DNA of 64,000 nt from Seohaeicola zhoushanensis (GCF_014656415.1 NZ_BNCJ01000001.1:1-64000); one strand, 5' to 3'. Numbered from the stretch's first letter, positions 36,427 through 46,262 are shown. The notes: generated by a model from the sequence alone, not told the origin. Program-made: numbers and translations.

Positions 36427-37188
36427 ATGCTTTCCTACCAGCACGCTTATCACGCCGGGAACATGGCCGATGTTCACAAGCACGCGCTGCTGGCCGCGGC
36501 GCTCGACTACATGGGCCGGAAGCCCAAGCCGATGGTCTACATCGAGACGCATTCGGGCCGGGGCCTCTATGACCTGACCTCGGCCGAGGCGCTGAAGACC
36601 GGCGAGGCGGCGGCGGGGATTGCCCGTGCGGAGCCGCATTTCGACCCCGGCCACCCCTATATCAAGGCGTTGCAGGCCGCCCGCACCAAGGGCGGGCCGA
36701 ACGCCTATCCCGGCTCTCCATTCATCGCGCAGGCCCTGTTGCGGCCCGGCGACCGCATGGTGCTGGCCGAGCGTCACCCGGCCGAGGCCCGCGCCCTGCG
36801 CGCGGCCTTTCCCGGCACCGACGTGCGCGAGACCGACGGGGTGCAGATGGCGCTGTCGCTCTGCCCGCCAACGCCGCGCCGGGGGCTGCTGCTGATCGAC
36901 CCGAGCTATGAGATCAAGGACGAGTTCGCGGCGATGCCGCGGCTGATGGCCCAGCTGCACCGGAAATGGCCGGTGGGGGTGCTGATGCTCTGGTATCCGA
37001 TCCTGGCCTCGGGGGCGGAACAGGCTCTGATAAGGGAAATCGGCGCCTTGGGAGAGGTTTTCCACCACCAGCTGCGCTTCCCTCCGGCGCGCGAGGGGCA
37101 TGGGATGATCGGCAGCGGCATGGTGGTCATCAACCCGCCCTGGGGGCTTGAGACGGCTGCCGCCGCGCTGGACCGCCTGCCGCGCTGA
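36427..37188 (+). CDS. rlmJ: 23S rRNA (adenine(2030)-N6)-methyltransferase RlmJ
   Basis: 253 residues. N-terminus MLSYQHAYHAGNMADVHKH is the diagnostic RlmJ start, and the catalytic D-P-x-Y motif is LLIDPSYE. It methylates A2030 of 23S rRNA during ribosome assembly. It converges on the TIGR02302 gene with a 3-base gap. Confidence 0.95.
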   Translation: MLSYQHAYHAGNMADVHKHALLAAALDYMGRKPKPMVYIETHSGRGLYDLTSAEALKTGEAAAGIARAEPHFDPGHPYIKALQAARTKGGPNAYPGSPFIAQALLRPGDRMVLAERHPAEARALRAAFPGTDVRETDGVQMALSLCPPTPRRGLLLIDPSYEIKDEFAAMPRLMAQLHRKWPVGVLMLWYPILASGAEQALIREIGALGEVFHHQLRFPPAREGHGMIGSGMVVINPPWGLETAAAALDRLPR

Positions 37189-37191
37189 GGC

Positions 37192-39774
37192 TCAGAACCG
37201 GTCGAGCAGCCGCTTGAGATAGTCGAGTTCGATCTGCGGACGCGAGGTGTCGCCGCTGCGGCGGCGGATTTCGTCCAGCAGCTCGCGGGCGCGGCGGTAG
37301 ACGTCTTCGCCCTGCAGCAGGTTCTCTTCGGTGCCGATGGAGCCGTTGGACCCGGCATTGCGCCCCAGCGGGTCGCGGTTGCGGGCGCGCTGTTCGCCCT
37401 CGGCGTTGCCCTGCCCCGGCTGTTGCTGCTGGTCCTGCGCCAGAGCCTCGCCCAGCGCGCGCATCCCTTCGCGCAGGGCTTCCATCGCCTCGGACTGGTT
37501 GTCGATGGCCCCGGCCAGGTCGTCCTGGCGCAGCGATTGCTCGGCATCGTCCATCGCCCGGCCGGCGCGGCCCAGCGCATCGCGCGCGGCATCGCCCTCG
37601 GGCGTGCCCTGCCCCGGCAGGTTGCCCTGCTGGCGGTTCAGTTCCTGCCGCAGCGCCTGCTGGCGGTCGGCGAGCGAGCCCTTGAGATCCTGGCCCTGGC
37701 CGCCGCCCGGCTGGCCTTCGCCATCGTTCTGCGCCTCGCCCTGGCCGCCCTGCCCCTCGTGGCTGCGGCCGCGGCCCTGGCCGCCGTTGCGGCCCTGGTT
37801 GCCCTGGCTCTCGCCGCTGTTGGCGCCGGGGTTGAACTGTTCCTGCAGGTCGCGGAAGGCCTCGTCGGACAGGCCCTGCTGGTTGCGCAGCGTGTCGGCC
37901 AGGCCCTCCATGGCCTGCTGGCCCTGCGACTGACCGCCGCCCTGGCCCTGCGTCACGCGCATGTTCTCCATCAGCTGCTGGAGCTCTTCCAGCGCCTGCT
38001 GCGCCTCGGCCATGCGGCCCTGTTCCATCAGCTCCTGGATGCGGTCCATCATCTTCTGCAGATCGTTCTGGCTCATCTGCATCGAGTTCTGGTTCTGGCC
38101 CGAATTGGGCTGGTCCGCGCCGTTCTGCGGATCGCTCTGCGCCTGCCGCGAGAGCTGGCGGATGTAATCGTCGGTCGCGCGGCGCAGTTCCTGCATCAGC
38201 TCGGCGATTTCCTGGTCCGAGGCGCCGTTCTTCATCGCCTCGGTCAGCCGTTCCTGTGCCCGGCGCAGCCGTTCGAGCGCGTCCGAGAGGTCGCCGTCCT
38301 CGAGCAGCACCGCCAGGTCCCAGAGCGCCTTGCCCAGTTCCTCCTGGTGCTCGGCCTTGAGCCCGCCCCGCGACAGCGCATCGAGGCGGCGCAGGATCAC
38401 CCGCATCCGCAGGTAGGCGGTTTCCGAGCGGAACACGCCCTCGGGCTTGTAGGAGACCGCCTTGAGCAGCTGCGACACGCGATGCGCGTTGCCGCGCGCC
38501 CAGAGCAGGTCGCGGCGCTGTTCGATGACCGAGGCGGCGAGCGGGTCGAAGAAGCGACGGCCCGGCAGGGTGGCCTTGAAGACCTCGCCCTGGCCGGTCT
38601 GGCCGGCGGCGTCCTGCACGTCGAGAGTGAATGTCACCGGCAGGTTGGCCCAGGGATGTTCGGAAAAATCCTCGATCAGTTTCTCGGTGAATGCGGAGCG
38701 GTCGCCGGCAATGGGCATCGGCAGCTGCACGGTGATCGGCTCGCGCTGGTCCGGCTCGGTTGTCAGGCCATAGCGGCGGTCGACCTCGGAGAGGTCAATC
38801 GCGATTGTCGCCGAGCCTGCCACCACGCCGTAATCGTCGCTGGCGGTAAAGGGCAGCGTCATGGTGCCCATCGCCTCGGCCTGCGGCGCGCCGGTGACGC
38901 TGACCTGCGGCGCGGCGTCGGGCACCACGGCGACCTCCCAGCTCTTGCCGCCGGGACCGTCGATCCGGATCTCGCCGTTCTGCACCACATCGAATTCCTG
39001 CGCCACCTCCGAGGCCGGCGGCAGCGCGCCGATGCGGCCCGAGACCGTCTCGGCAAGGGTCAGCGCGCCGACCTCGCCGTAGAAGCGCAGGGTGATGCGG
39101 CTGCCCTGCGGAATGTCGAGCCGGTCGCCCGGAATGTCGGCCAGGTAGATCGTCGGCTTGCCGGTGTAGCGCGGCGGTTCGATCCAGCCCTCCCATGTCG
39201 GGCCGCTGGCGGCCTGGGCGCCGCCCGGCGTCATCTCGGCCACCGAGCCGACCCGCCAGACAGAACCGAAGATCAGCGCGACGGCCAGCGCCAGCGTTGC
39301 CACGTAGCGCAGCGCGAAGGGGTCGGCGCGCGAGATGCGCAGATCGGGGCGCACCGGCCGGGCGCTGGCGGCGCGGGCCGCCATGCGCGCCTGGTGCGCC
39401 TGCCAGACGGCGGCCGAAGCCGCGTCGGTCGCGCCGATGGCTTGGCGGTCCATCAGCGCCTGGATCGGACGACCCGGCAGGGTCTCGTCCAGCCGCGCCA
39501 GCGCCTGGGCACGGGTGGGCCAGTGGAAGGTTCGGATACCCCAGACCAGCGAGACGAGCAGCCCGAGCGCCGCCAGAACCGCGCCGCCCCAGACCACCTC
39601 GACCGAGACCATGTCGTGCAGGCCCAGCATCAGCACGGCCAGCGCCAGCATCAGAACGGAGAACAGGGGCCAGAAGGCGCGCAGCACATGCTCGGCCAGC
39701 ATCCCGGCGCGGGTCAGCGCCAGTGGCAGGCGCAGCGAGCGCAGCGCGGGATCGGGGCCGTGTCCTGGGGCCAT
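37192..39774 (-). CDS. TIGR02302/DUF4175 family large membrane protein
   Basis: 860 residues. Two membrane helices near the N-terminus (about 30-75) and a third at about 155-175 anchor a large periplasmic part. The C-terminal third is extremely rich in Gln, Gly and Glu with coiled-coil character (LRRAQERLTEAMKNG, then QGQGGGQSQGQQ-type runs). The family is restricted to alphaproteobacteria and its function is unknown; it often follows lysA, as here (33-bp gap), so the two are probably co-transcribed. Confidence 0.85.
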   Translation of the reverse strand: MAPGHGPDPALRSLRLPLALTRAGMLAEHVLRAFWPLFSVLMLALAVLMLGLHDMVSVEVVWGGAVLAALGLLVSLVWGIRTFHWPTRAQALARLDETLPGRPIQALMDRQAIGATDAASAAVWQAHQARMAARAASARPVRPDLRISRADPFALRYVATLALAVALIFGSVWRVGSVAEMTPGGAQAASGPTWEGWIEPPRYTGKPTIYLADIPGDRLDIPQGSRITLRFYGEVGALTLAETVSGRIGALPPASEVAQEFDVVQNGEIRIDGPGGKSWEVAVVPDAAPQVSVTGAPQAEAMGTMTLPFTASDDYGVVAGSATIAIDLSEVDRRYGLTTEPDQREPITVQLPMPIAGDRSAFTEKLIEDFSEHPWANLPVTFTLDVQDAAGQTGQGEVFKATLPGRRFFDPLAASVIEQRRDLLWARGNAHRVSQLLKAVSYKPEGVFRSETAYLRMRVILRRLDALSRGGLKAEHQEELGKALWDLAVLLEDGDLSDALERLRRAQERLTEAMKNGASDQEIAELMQELRRATDDYIRQLSRQAQSDPQNGADQPNSGQNQNSMQMSQNDLQKMMDRIQELMEQGRMAEAQQALEELQQLMENMRVTQGQGGGQSQGQQAMEGLADTLRNQQGLSDEAFRDLQEQFNPGANSGESQGNQGRNGGQGRGRSHEGQGGQGEAQNDGEGQPGGGQGQDLKGSLADRQQALRQELNRQQGNLPGQGTPEGDAARDALGRAGRAMDDAEQSLRQDDLAGAIDNQSEAMEALREGMRALGEALAQDQQQQPGQGNAEGEQRARNRDPLGRNAGSNGSIGTEENLLQGEDVYRRARELLDEIRRRSGDTSRPQIELDYLKRLLDRF

Positions 39775-39807
39775 ACGGGTCTCCTGGCGGCGCGGCGCGT
39801 CAGCGCG

Positions 39808-41073
39808 CTAGAGCCACGAGGGTAGACTATCCCGATTTATCATTTCGTCAAAGGTGGGCCGTCGGCGGATAACCGCGAATTGATCGCCCTTCACCAGCAC
39901 TTCAGGCACCAGCGGGCGGGCGTTGTATTCGCTCGCCATCGCCGCGCCATAGGCGCCGGCGCTGCGGAAGGCGACGAGGTCGCCCGACTTGACCGGCGGC
40001 AGGTCGCGGCCGCGGGCGAAGGTGTCGCCGGTCTCGCAGACCGGGCCGACCACGTCGTAGGGCCGCTGCTCGGTGCCCGGCGCGGGTTCGACCACGGGGA
40101 TGATGTCGTGGTGGGCGTCATACATCGCCGGGCGGATGAGGTCGTTCATCGCGGCGTCGAGAATCAGGAAATCGCGGCCCTCGCCCGATTTCACGAAGAT
40201 CACCGAGGAGACCAGCAGACCGGCGTTGCCGGCGATCAGCCGGCCCGGCTCGATCTCGATCTCGCAGCCGAGGTGGCCCAGCGTGCGCTTGATCATCGCG
40301 CCGTAATCGGTCGGCAGCGGCGGCGCGACGTTCGACCGGGTGTAGGGGATGCCCAGCCCGCCGCCGAGGTCGAGCCGGTCGATGCCGTGGCCATCGGCGC
40401 GCAGCGCCTCGGTGAGTTCGGCGACCTTGGCATAGGCCTGTTCGAAGGGGGCGAGGTCGGTGAGCTGGCTGCCGATGTGGACGTCGATGCCAACCACCTT
40501 CAGGCCCGGCAGCCGCGCGGCATGGGCATAGACGGCGCGGGCGCGGGAAATCGGGATGCCGAACTTGTTCTCGGACTTGCCGGTGGCGATCTTGGCGTGG
40601 GTCTTGGCGTCGACGTCGGGGTTCACCCGGATGGTGATCGGCGCGACCGTGCCCAGCGAGAGGGCGACGGCGTTCAGCAGCTCCATCTCGGGTTCGGATT
40701 CGACGTTGAACTGGCGGATGCCGCCGGTCAGCGCGGTGCGCATCTCCTCGGCGGTCTTGCCGACGCCCGAGAAGACGATCTTCTCGCCCGGCACGCCGGC
40801 GGCGCGGGCGCGCAGGTATTCGCCCTGGCTGACCACGTCCATCCCGGCGCCGGCCTCGGCCAGGGTCTTGAGGATGGCGAGGTTGCCGGCGGCCTTCATC
40901 GCGTAGCAGACGAGGTGCGGAACCCCGTCGAGCGCCTCGTCGAACAGGCGGTAGTGACGCAGCAGCGTCGCGGTGGAATAGACGTAGAACGGGGTGCCAA
41001 CCGCCGCGGCTATCTCCGCGACGGGCACGTCCTCGGCGTAAAGCGCGCCGTCGCGATAGAGAAAGTGATCCAT
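39808..41073 (-). CDS. lysA: Diaminopimelate decarboxylase
   Basis: 421 residues, fold III PLP decarboxylase. PLP lysine is in YAMKAAGN; HIGSQ and the glycine loop GGGLGIPY bind phosphate; the C-terminal domain has CETGDTFA with the substrate cysteine. It converts meso-diaminopimelate to lysine, the last biosynthetic step. dapF, which makes its substrate, lies 11 kb to the right. Confidence 0.96.
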   Translation of the reverse strand: MDHFLYRDGALYAEDVPVAEIAAAVGTPFYVYSTATLLRHYRLFDEALDGVPHLVCYAMKAAGNLAILKTLAEAGAGMDVVSQGEYLRARAAGVPGEKIVFSGVGKTAEEMRTALTGGIRQFNVESEPEMELLNAVALSLGTVAPITIRVNPDVDAKTHAKIATGKSENKFGIPISRARAVYAHAARLPGLKVVGIDVHIGSQLTDLAPFEQAYAKVAELTEALRADGHGIDRLDLGGGLGIPYTRSNVAPPLPTDYGAMIKRTLGHLGCEIEIEPGRLIAGNAGLLVSSVIFVKSGEGRDFLILDAAMNDLIRPAMYDAHHDIIPVVEPAPGTEQRPYDVVGPVCETGDTFARGRDLPPVKSGDLVAFRSAGAYGAAMASEYNARPLVPEVLVKGDQFAVIRRRPTFDEMINRDSLPSWL

Positions 41074-41147
41074 TCCGCGCGTTTAGACGCAAACCGAGGC
41101 GCAGATCAATTGGATTCCTCGGGCCGCGCGGGGCACGGGCCGGCGGA

Positions 41148-42356
41148 TCAGAATATGGTCTTGTACCTGCGCTTCACGGACTTCCTGTATTCCGTGAACT
41201 CCCACTTCGCACGGGCCGCGACCCGCGCGAACACCGGGTTGAAGTCTGCATTGCGCACACCGCGCTGGTTCGCGATCTGGTAGAGCATGTGGAACGGGTT
41301 GTCGTTGCACTCCACCACCGCGGGCCCGTCGGCGGTGATCGCCATGTCGAACCCCAGCACCCCGAACTCCGGGAACACGTCATGGGCCCGGCAGGCCAGC
41401 GCAAGGGCCTCCCTGAAATGGGGAATCTGGAACCCGAGCAGGTGTTTGCCGCTGACCGGGTGGGTTTCGATGTCGCGCCCCTTCAGGCCGCTGCCGGTCC
41501 GGGCGCGCGTGACCTTGCCGGTTTCGAGATCGATGGCCCCGATCATGCTGCCGTCCTGCCAGAAGTTGTCCGACATCGCGGTCGGCGAGGGTATCTTCCA
41601 GACCGAGTAGAGCGGATAGGCGATATCGCCCTCGGTCACTGTGACGATGCGCAGGCTACCGATCGCCTTGCCTATGATGGCCGCCATGTCGGGATGCTGC
41701 ACCAGCGCGTCCTGCAGCAGGAAACCGCCGCGGTGGTCGCCGGCCATCTCGGTGCAGAGCGCGTCGAGCGAAACCTGCCGGCCGTCGGCCAGCTTGGCCG
41801 TGCCGGCCACGCCGTCAACGCCGACAATGCAGGCCGAGCCCGCGCTCAGCGAACCACCGTTGGGTTTCCCGAACAACGGGTAGCGTGCATCGTTCAGCAG
41901 GAAGGCCTTCAGGTCGGCCGCGTTCGAGAAGGTCGGGATCGCTCCGCCCCGCGGGAAATTCGCGACCAGCGCCTGGGTGCGGGTGCTGCGAAGGCCGAGG
42001 CTGTTCAAGAGTGAGGAGTAGAGCAGCTTGTTCTTGACCACCCGGTTGCTGCGCACGAGGCCATGCGGCGAGAGTGTCTGGTTCAGCCGCCAGTTGGATG
42101 CCTTCCCGACATACTCGCGCTTCTGCGCCATTGTCATATCGGGGTCGAACAGGCGGTTGGAGAAGTACTCCGGGAACTCCAGGCGCGCGGGCGAGAGATT
42201 GAGCGCGATCATCTCGCGCAGCTGCTTCAGCGGGCTGACGCCATACTCGCGCGCGACCTTCACGATCTCGGAACTTTCCGGCGCGGAGGCCTTGCCCGGC
42301 CCTTCAAGCAAAGCCGTGTTTTTTGCGGAAACTGCGTCAATCGTCGCGGTGGTCAT
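41148..42356 (-). CDS. ATP-grasp protein, sugar-transfer-associated type
   Basis: 402 residues. The C-terminal half looks like the sugar-transfer-associated ATP-grasp domain: GFDMAITADGPAVVECNDNP carries the metal-binding Glu and Asn. The N-terminal ~130 residues are helical. ATP-grasp ligases join a carboxylate to an amine or thiol; members of this group sit in capsule or polysaccharide loci. Here it stands alone between lysA and the argH cluster, so the substrate is unknown. Confidence 0.75.
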   Translation of the reverse strand: MTTATIDAVSAKNTALLEGPGKASAPESSEIVKVAREYGVSPLKQLREMIALNLSPARLEFPEYFSNRLFDPDMTMAQKREYVGKASNWRLNQTLSPHGLVRSNRVVKNKLLYSSLLNSLGLRSTRTQALVANFPRGGAIPTFSNAADLKAFLLNDARYPLFGKPNGGSLSAGSACIVGVDGVAGTAKLADGRQVSLDALCTEMAGDHRGGFLLQDALVQHPDMAAIIGKAIGSLRIVTVTEGDIAYPLYSVWKIPSPTAMSDNFWQDGSMIGAIDLETGKVTRARTGSGLKGRDIETHPVSGKHLLGFQIPHFREALALACRAHDVFPEFGVLGFDMAITADGPAVVECNDNPFHMLYQIANQRGVRNADFNPVFARVAARAKWEFTEYRKSVKRRYKTIF

Positions 42357-42471
42357 GCCCTGTTCCCTCGCCGGTTCGTGTCGAAGCGTTAATAAAGGTT
42401 AACGGGCAAAAATGGCGGGAATTGGGCCGGATCGTTTCCGTTGCCCTGCAAATCCACGGGGAAAGGCGGCT

Positions 42472-42786
42472 TTAGCCCCGCCTGAAGCTGCGCAGGAAGA
42501 GGTAGAGGGGCAGTCCGCAGCTGACCCCGATGCCCCAGGTGGCCGGAATGGCGATCAGGCCCAGCCAGGCCCGCCGCGCCCGGCAGTCCGCGATCACGAA
42601 GAGGGTGAGCGCGATTGCGGCGATGGTCAGGTCCCAGACCAGCCCGCTGGTGGCCGGGTTGGCGTGCCAGGCGTCGACCATCCCCATCAGGTCAAGGCCG
42701 TTGGCGGCGAACCATTCCAGGAAATAGCCCATCGGCATGACCGCGCCCCAGACAGCCAGCGCGAGGTAGAGCAGCCGCAGCGCCAC
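42472..42786 (-). CDS. DUF2834-like small membrane protein
   Basis: 104 residues from a GTG at 42786, 2 bases after the lipoprotein stop. Three hydrophobic helices are seen (LLYLALAVWGAVMPMGYFLEW, then the WDLTIAAIALTLFVIAD segment, then LGLIAIPATWGIGVSCGLPLYL in part), the pattern of DUF2834. Function unknown. The frame is open further upstream but only antisense-like sequence lies there. Third gene of the argH unit. Confidence 0.72.
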   Translation of the reverse strand: MALRLLYLALAVWGAVMPMGYFLEWFAANGLDLMGMVDAWHANPATSGLVWDLTIAAIALTLFVIADCRARRAWLGLIAIPATWGIGVSCGLPLYLFLRSFRRG

Positions 42787-42788
42787 GC

Positions 42789-42956
42789 TCAGAAGCCGAC
42801 CGTCAGGCCGACCTTGCCGAGGTTCCAGCCAAGCGCGCCGCCGACATGCGTGCCCGAGCTGCCGACCCCGACATTGGCGTTCATCGTCGGCGGCACCGGC
42901 TCGCCATCGGCACCGCAGCCGGCCAGCAGCATCAGCAGGACAACTACCCGTTTCAT
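42789..42956 (-). CDS. Small lipoprotein downstream of argH
   Basis: 55 residues. [14 protein letters not shown] is a lipoprotein signal with lipobox LLAGC (Cys14). The mature part is short, glycine/valine-rich ([16 protein letters not shown] at the C-terminus). The ATG overlaps the argH stop by 4 bases. A small lipoprotein at this position is a recurring feature of argH-lysA neighbourhoods in this order; function unknown. Confidence 0.8.
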   Translation of the reverse strand: MKRVVVLLMLLAGCGADGEPVPPTMNANVGVGSSGTHVGGALGWNLGKVGLTVGF

Positions 42957-44344
42957 CCGAGCCTCGCTTTCCACCTGTCGATCTGGGCGCGCACCTGGGC
43001 CGGTGCGGTCCCGCCATAGGACATGCGCGAGTTTACCGAATTTTCAACGCCCAGGACAGCAAAGACATCCTCGGTGATATCGGCATGCACCGCCTGCATC
43101 TCGGCCAGGCTGAGGTCGGGCAGGTCGCAGCCCTTCTTCTCGGCCACGGCGACAAGGCTGCCGGTGACGTGATGCGCGTCGCGGAACGGCAGGTTGAGCA
43201 CGCGGACCAGCCAGTCGGCCAGGTCGGTCGCAGTGGAAAAGCCGCTGCCCGCCGCCGCGGCAAGGTTGTCGCGCCGCGCCGTCATGTCGGTGACCATGCC
43301 GGTCATCGCGGCCAGCGCGAGCATCCAGTTGTCGGCGGCGTCGAAGACCTGTTCCTTGTCCTCCTGCATGTCCTTGGAATAGGTCAGTGCAAGGCCCTTC
43401 ATCACCATCATCAGCGCAGTATTGGCGCCGAAGATGCGCCCCACCTTGGCGCGGATCAGCTCGGCCGCGTCGGGGTTCTTCTTCTGCGGCATGATCGAGG
43501 AGCCGGTCGAGAAGCGGTCGGAGAGCGCCACGAAACGGAACTGGGCCGAGGACCAGATCACCAGTTCCTCGGCCAGCCGCGAGAGGTGCATGGCAGAGAT
43601 CGAGGCGACCGAGAGGAATTCCAGCGCGAAGTCGCGGTCGCTGACGGCATCCAGCGAGTTGGCGCAGGGGGCGTCAAAGCCCAGCGCCTTGGCGGTCATG
43701 TGCCGGTCGATCGGGAAGGAGGTGCCGGCCAGCGCGGCGGCGCCCAGCGGGGATTCGTTCATCCGGGCGCGGGCGTCGCGGACGCGGGAGAGGTCGCGGC
43801 CGAACATCTCGACGTAGGCCATCATGTGGTGGCCCCAGGTCACGGGCTGCGCGGTCTGCAGGTGGGTAAAGCCCGGCATCACCCAGTCGGCGCCGGCCTC
43901 GGCCTGCGACATCAGCGCGCGGATCAGCGCCAGCAGACCGCCCTCGGCGGCGTCGAACTGGTCGCGCACCCAGAGGCGGAAGTCGGTGGCGACCTGGTCG
44001 TTGCGCGAACGCGCGGTGTGCAGCCGCCCGGCCGGTGCGCCGATGATTTCCTTCAGCCGCGCCTCGACGTTCATGTGGATGTCTTCCAGCGCGGTCGAGA
44101 ATTGGAAGCTGCCGCCCTCGATCTCTGACAAGACCGTGAGCAGGCCTTCCCGGATCGCCTCGGCATCGCTATCGCTGATGATGCCCTGCGCGGCCAGCAT
44201 CGCCGCATGGGCGCGCGAACCGGCGATGTCTTGTGCCGCCAGACGCTTGTCGAATCCGATCGAGGCATTAATTGCCTCCATGATCGCATCGGGTCCGGCG
44301 GCGAAGCGGCCTCCCCACATCTGGTTGGCGGTCTTGTCGGTCAT
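42953..44344 (-). CDS. argH: Argininosuccinate lyase
   Basis: 463 residues of the fumarase/aspartase superfamily. The catalytic signature loop [12 protein letters not shown] and the [12 protein letters not shown] motif are intact. It splits argininosuccinate to arginine and fumarate. ATG 44344 gives the usual start (NQMWGGRFA soon after); the frame stays open upstream over the divergent tlpA gene. The two starts are 21 bases apart, so promoters must overlap the coding sequences. Confidence 0.96.
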   Translation of the reverse strand: MTDKTANQMWGGRFAAGPDAIMEAINASIGFDKRLAAQDIAGSRAHAAMLAAQGIISDSDAEAIREGLLTVLSEIEGGSFQFSTALEDIHMNVEARLKEIIGAPAGRLHTARSRNDQVATDFRLWVRDQFDAAEGGLLALIRALMSQAEAGADWVMPGFTHLQTAQPVTWGHHMMAYVEMFGRDLSRVRDARARMNESPLGAAALAGTSFPIDRHMTAKALGFDAPCANSLDAVSDRDFALEFLSVASISAMHLSRLAEELVIWSSAQFRFVALSDRFSTGSSIMPQKKNPDAAELIRAKVGRIFGANTALMMVMKGLALTYSKDMQEDKEQVFDAADNWMLALAAMTGMVTDMTARRDNLAAAAGSGFSTATDLADWLVRVLNLPFRDAHHVTGSLVAVAEKKGCDLPDLSLAEMQAVHADITEDVFAVLGVENSVNSRMSYGGTAPAQVRAQIDRWKARLG

Positions 44345-44365
44345 GTTGCAGCCCTTGGAGATATC

Positions 44366-44938
44366 ATGCGTCCCGTTCGTTCCCTGATCCTTTATATGGC
44401 CCTGATGCTCACTGCAAACGCCGCCTCGGCGGCGGATATCGCGAGTCTGGAGGCCATGCGCGAGGGGGACATGAAGAAACTGGCCTTCCACGTCGAACCG
44501 CGGCCCACCTCGGAGGCCGCCTTCCAGCTGGCCGATGGCGCGGGGACCGGCAGCCTGGCCGATTACCGGGGCAAGGTGGTGCTGCTGAACTTCTGGGCCA
44601 CCTGGTGCGCCCCCTGCCGCAAGGAGATGCCGGCGCTGCAGCAGTTGCAGACCGAGCTGGGCGGCGACGACTTCCAGGTGGTGACGCTGGCGACCGGGCG
44701 CAATTCGCCCGAAGGCATCGTCAAGTTCTTCGACGAGATCGGCGTGACCGACCTGCCCCGGCACCAGGATCCGAAACAGGCCGTCGCCCGCGAGATGGGC
44801 GTGATGGGCCTGCCGGTCTCGGTCCTGATCGACCGGGACGGCCGCGAGATCGCGCGGCTTATCGGCGATGCCGACTGGGCCTCGGACAATGCCCGCGCGA
44901 TCATTTCGGGGATGATGGCCGTCCCCGCCGCGAACTAG
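44366..44938 (+). CDS. tlpA: TlpA-like thiol-disulfide oxidoreductase
   Basis: 190 residues with an N-terminal signal/anchor (about 1-22) and a thioredoxin fold containing the active site [11 protein letters not shown] and cis-proline region GLPVSVLID. It acts in the periplasm, probably reducing disulfides needed for cytochrome c or oxidase assembly. TTGGAG precedes the ATG. Divergent from argH, an arrangement common in Rhodobacterales. Confidence 0.9.
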   Translation: MRPVRSLILYMALMLTANAASAADIASLEAMREGDMKKLAFHVEPRPTSEAAFQLADGAGTGSLADYRGKVVLLNFWATWCAPCRKEMPALQQLQTELGGDDFQVVTLATGRNSPEGIVKFFDEIGVTDLPRHQDPKQAVAREMGVMGLPVSVLIDRDGREIARLIGDADWASDNARAIISGMMAVPAAN

Positions 44939-45369
44939 GCCGCCAGCGCCGCGCGGGTCCGGCAGACCGCCAGCGCCGCCCGCGCGGCCTCGCGTCCCTT
45001 CTCGACGAAATGGGCGCGGAAGATGGCGGTGTGATGCTCGGTCTCCTGGAAGTGATGCGGTGTCAGCGAGACCGAGAGCACCGGAACGCCGGTATCCAGC
45101 CCCGCGCGCATCAGACCGTCGACCACCGCCTGGGCAACGAAATCGTGGCGGTAGATGCCGCCGTCGACCACGAAGGCGGCGCAGGTGACTGCGCCATAGC
45201 GGCCGGTCTGGGCAAGCTGCTTGGCCATCAGCGGCAGTTCGAAGGCGCCGGGCACGTCGTAGACGTCAACCTGGGCTTGCGGGATCAGTTCAAGGAAGCC
45301 GTCGAGCGCGCGGTCGACGATATCGGCGTGCCAGCCGGCCTTGACAAAGGCGAAACGGGTGTGTGTCAT
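44935..45369 (-). CDS. ribH: 6,7-dimethyl-8-ribityllumazine synthase (type II)
   Basis: 144 residues. Family motifs are VPGAFELPL and [11 protein letters not shown]. The sequence resembles the decameric RibH2 enzymes of alphaproteobacteria more than the icosahedral type. It makes the penultimate riboflavin intermediate. ATG 45369 follows AGGAG; the overlapping upstream TTG is not needed. An FMN riboswitch lies in the 5' leader, so expression should fall when FMN is plentiful. The last 4 bases overlap the convergent tlpA end. Confidence 0.94.
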   Translation of the reverse strand: MTHTRFAFVKAGWHADIVDRALDGFLELIPQAQVDVYDVPGAFELPLMAKQLAQTGRYGAVTCAAFVVDGGIYRHDFVAQAVVDGLMRAGLDTGVPVLSVSLTPHHFQETEHHTAIFRAHFVEKGREAARAALAVCRTRAALAA

Positions 45370-45445
45370 GATCAACTCCTATAGGTTCGACACGTCACCC
45401 AAGGCGATCACGGGCAGGCGCACCGCGGCTGCGGTGACACATGCT

Positions 45446-45592
45446 CGTCCTCTTTCATCCGGACTGTAACCGTCGGCCCCGGCCTCTCACCGGATCTGCT
45501 GACCCCCGGCCTCGCGGCCAGGGCGCTCGCGGGCTCGCGGGGTTTCCCCGCATACCGCCGGTGGGGAATTGCACCCTGCCCTGAGAACGAGG
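45446..45592 (-). ncRNA. FMN riboswitch (RFN element) controlling ribH
   Basis: Minus strand reads the conserved RFN blocks in order: CAGGGCAGGGTG, then ATTCCCCACCGGCGGTA, AGCCCGCGAGC, CAGATCCGGTGAGA, GGGGCCGACGGTTA and AGTCCGGATGAAAGAGGA. The P1 stem pairs TCGTTCTC with GAGGACGA (one G.U). Between it and ribH, GTCACC and GGTGAC can pair upstream of the AGGAG, suiting control of translation or attenuation. Confidence 0.95.
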
Positions 45593-45595
45593 CGG

Positions 45596-45624
45596 AGATT
45601 GCCAAGGCGCGCATGGGAAGGCAA
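45596..45624 (-). promoter_or_regulatory. Possible ribH promoter
   Basis: On the minus strand TTGCCT (45624-45619), a 17-base spacer and CAATCT (45601-45596) would start transcription near 45590, right at the riboswitch 5' stem. The -10 match is weak; position is the main support. Confidence 0.35.
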
Positions 45625-45647
45625 GAGTTCCCGCAAGGGAGACCGCC

Positions 45648-46262
45648 ATGCATCCGAACCCGATCTATCACACGGCCGATGCCGCCAAGAATCTCGCCTA
45701 TGCCCGCGCGCGCGCCTTCGGCACGCTGAGCGTGGCGACGCCCGAGGGGCCGCTGGTGAGCCATGTGCCTTTTCTGCTGTCCGACGACGGGACCACGGCC
45801 GAGCTGCATCTGGTCCGTTCCAACCCGATCGCGCGAGCGCTGAAGGCGCCGCTGAACGCGATCCTGGCGATCAGCGGGCCCGACAGCTATATCTCGCCCG
45901 ACTGGTACGGCATGGAGAACCAGGTGCCGACCTGGAATTATGTCGCCGTGCATCTGAAGGGCAAGTTGACCCTGCAACCGCAGGAGGGGATGCGCGACTT
46001 GCTCGACCGTCAGTCGGCGGCCTACGAGGAGCGGCTGCTGCCGAAGACGCCCTGGACCATGGACAAGGTCGACCCCGAGGCGGTGGACAAGCTGCTGCGG
46101 ATGATCGTGCCCTGCAAGCTGAGCATCACCGGGGTCGACGGCACCTGGAAGTTCTCGCAGAACAAGCCCGAGACCGCGCGCCTTGGCGCCGCCGATGGCG
46201 CCGGCGCGGCGGGTTTCGGGGCCGAGGTCGCGCTGCTGGCGCAGATGATGCGCGACGCGTAG
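45648..46262 (+). CDS. FMN-binding negative transcriptional regulator family protein (PaiB-like)
   Basis: 204 residues of the FMN_bind_2 (PaiB) family, a split-barrel flavin fold: SHVPFLL, HLVRSNPIARAL and PDWYGMENQVPTWNY are the conserved blocks. Bacillus PaiB represses protease and sporulation genes; in proteobacteria the role is unclear and a flavin enzyme is possible. It is divergent from the FMN-riboswitch-controlled ribH with only 55 bp between, linking an FMN-binding protein to riboflavin synthesis. Confidence 0.88.
   Translation: MHPNPIYHTADAAKNLAYARARAFGTLSVATPEGPLVSHVPFLLSDDGTTAELHLVRSNPIARALKAPLNAILAISGPDSYISPDWYGMENQVPTWNYVAVHLKGKLTLQPQEGMRDLLDRQSAAYEERLLPKTPWTMDKVDPEAVDKLLRMIVPCKLSITGVDGTWKFSQNKPETARLGAADGAGAAGFGAEVALLAQMMRDA

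Noticed and set aside
37423-39825. 800-codon open frame on the plus strand
   Set aside because: Antisense to the TIGR02302 gene; no domain or ribosome binding site.
42357-42471. Terminator between the DUF2834 and ATP-grasp genes
   Set aside because: Only a short imperfect GC stem without a T tract is visible.
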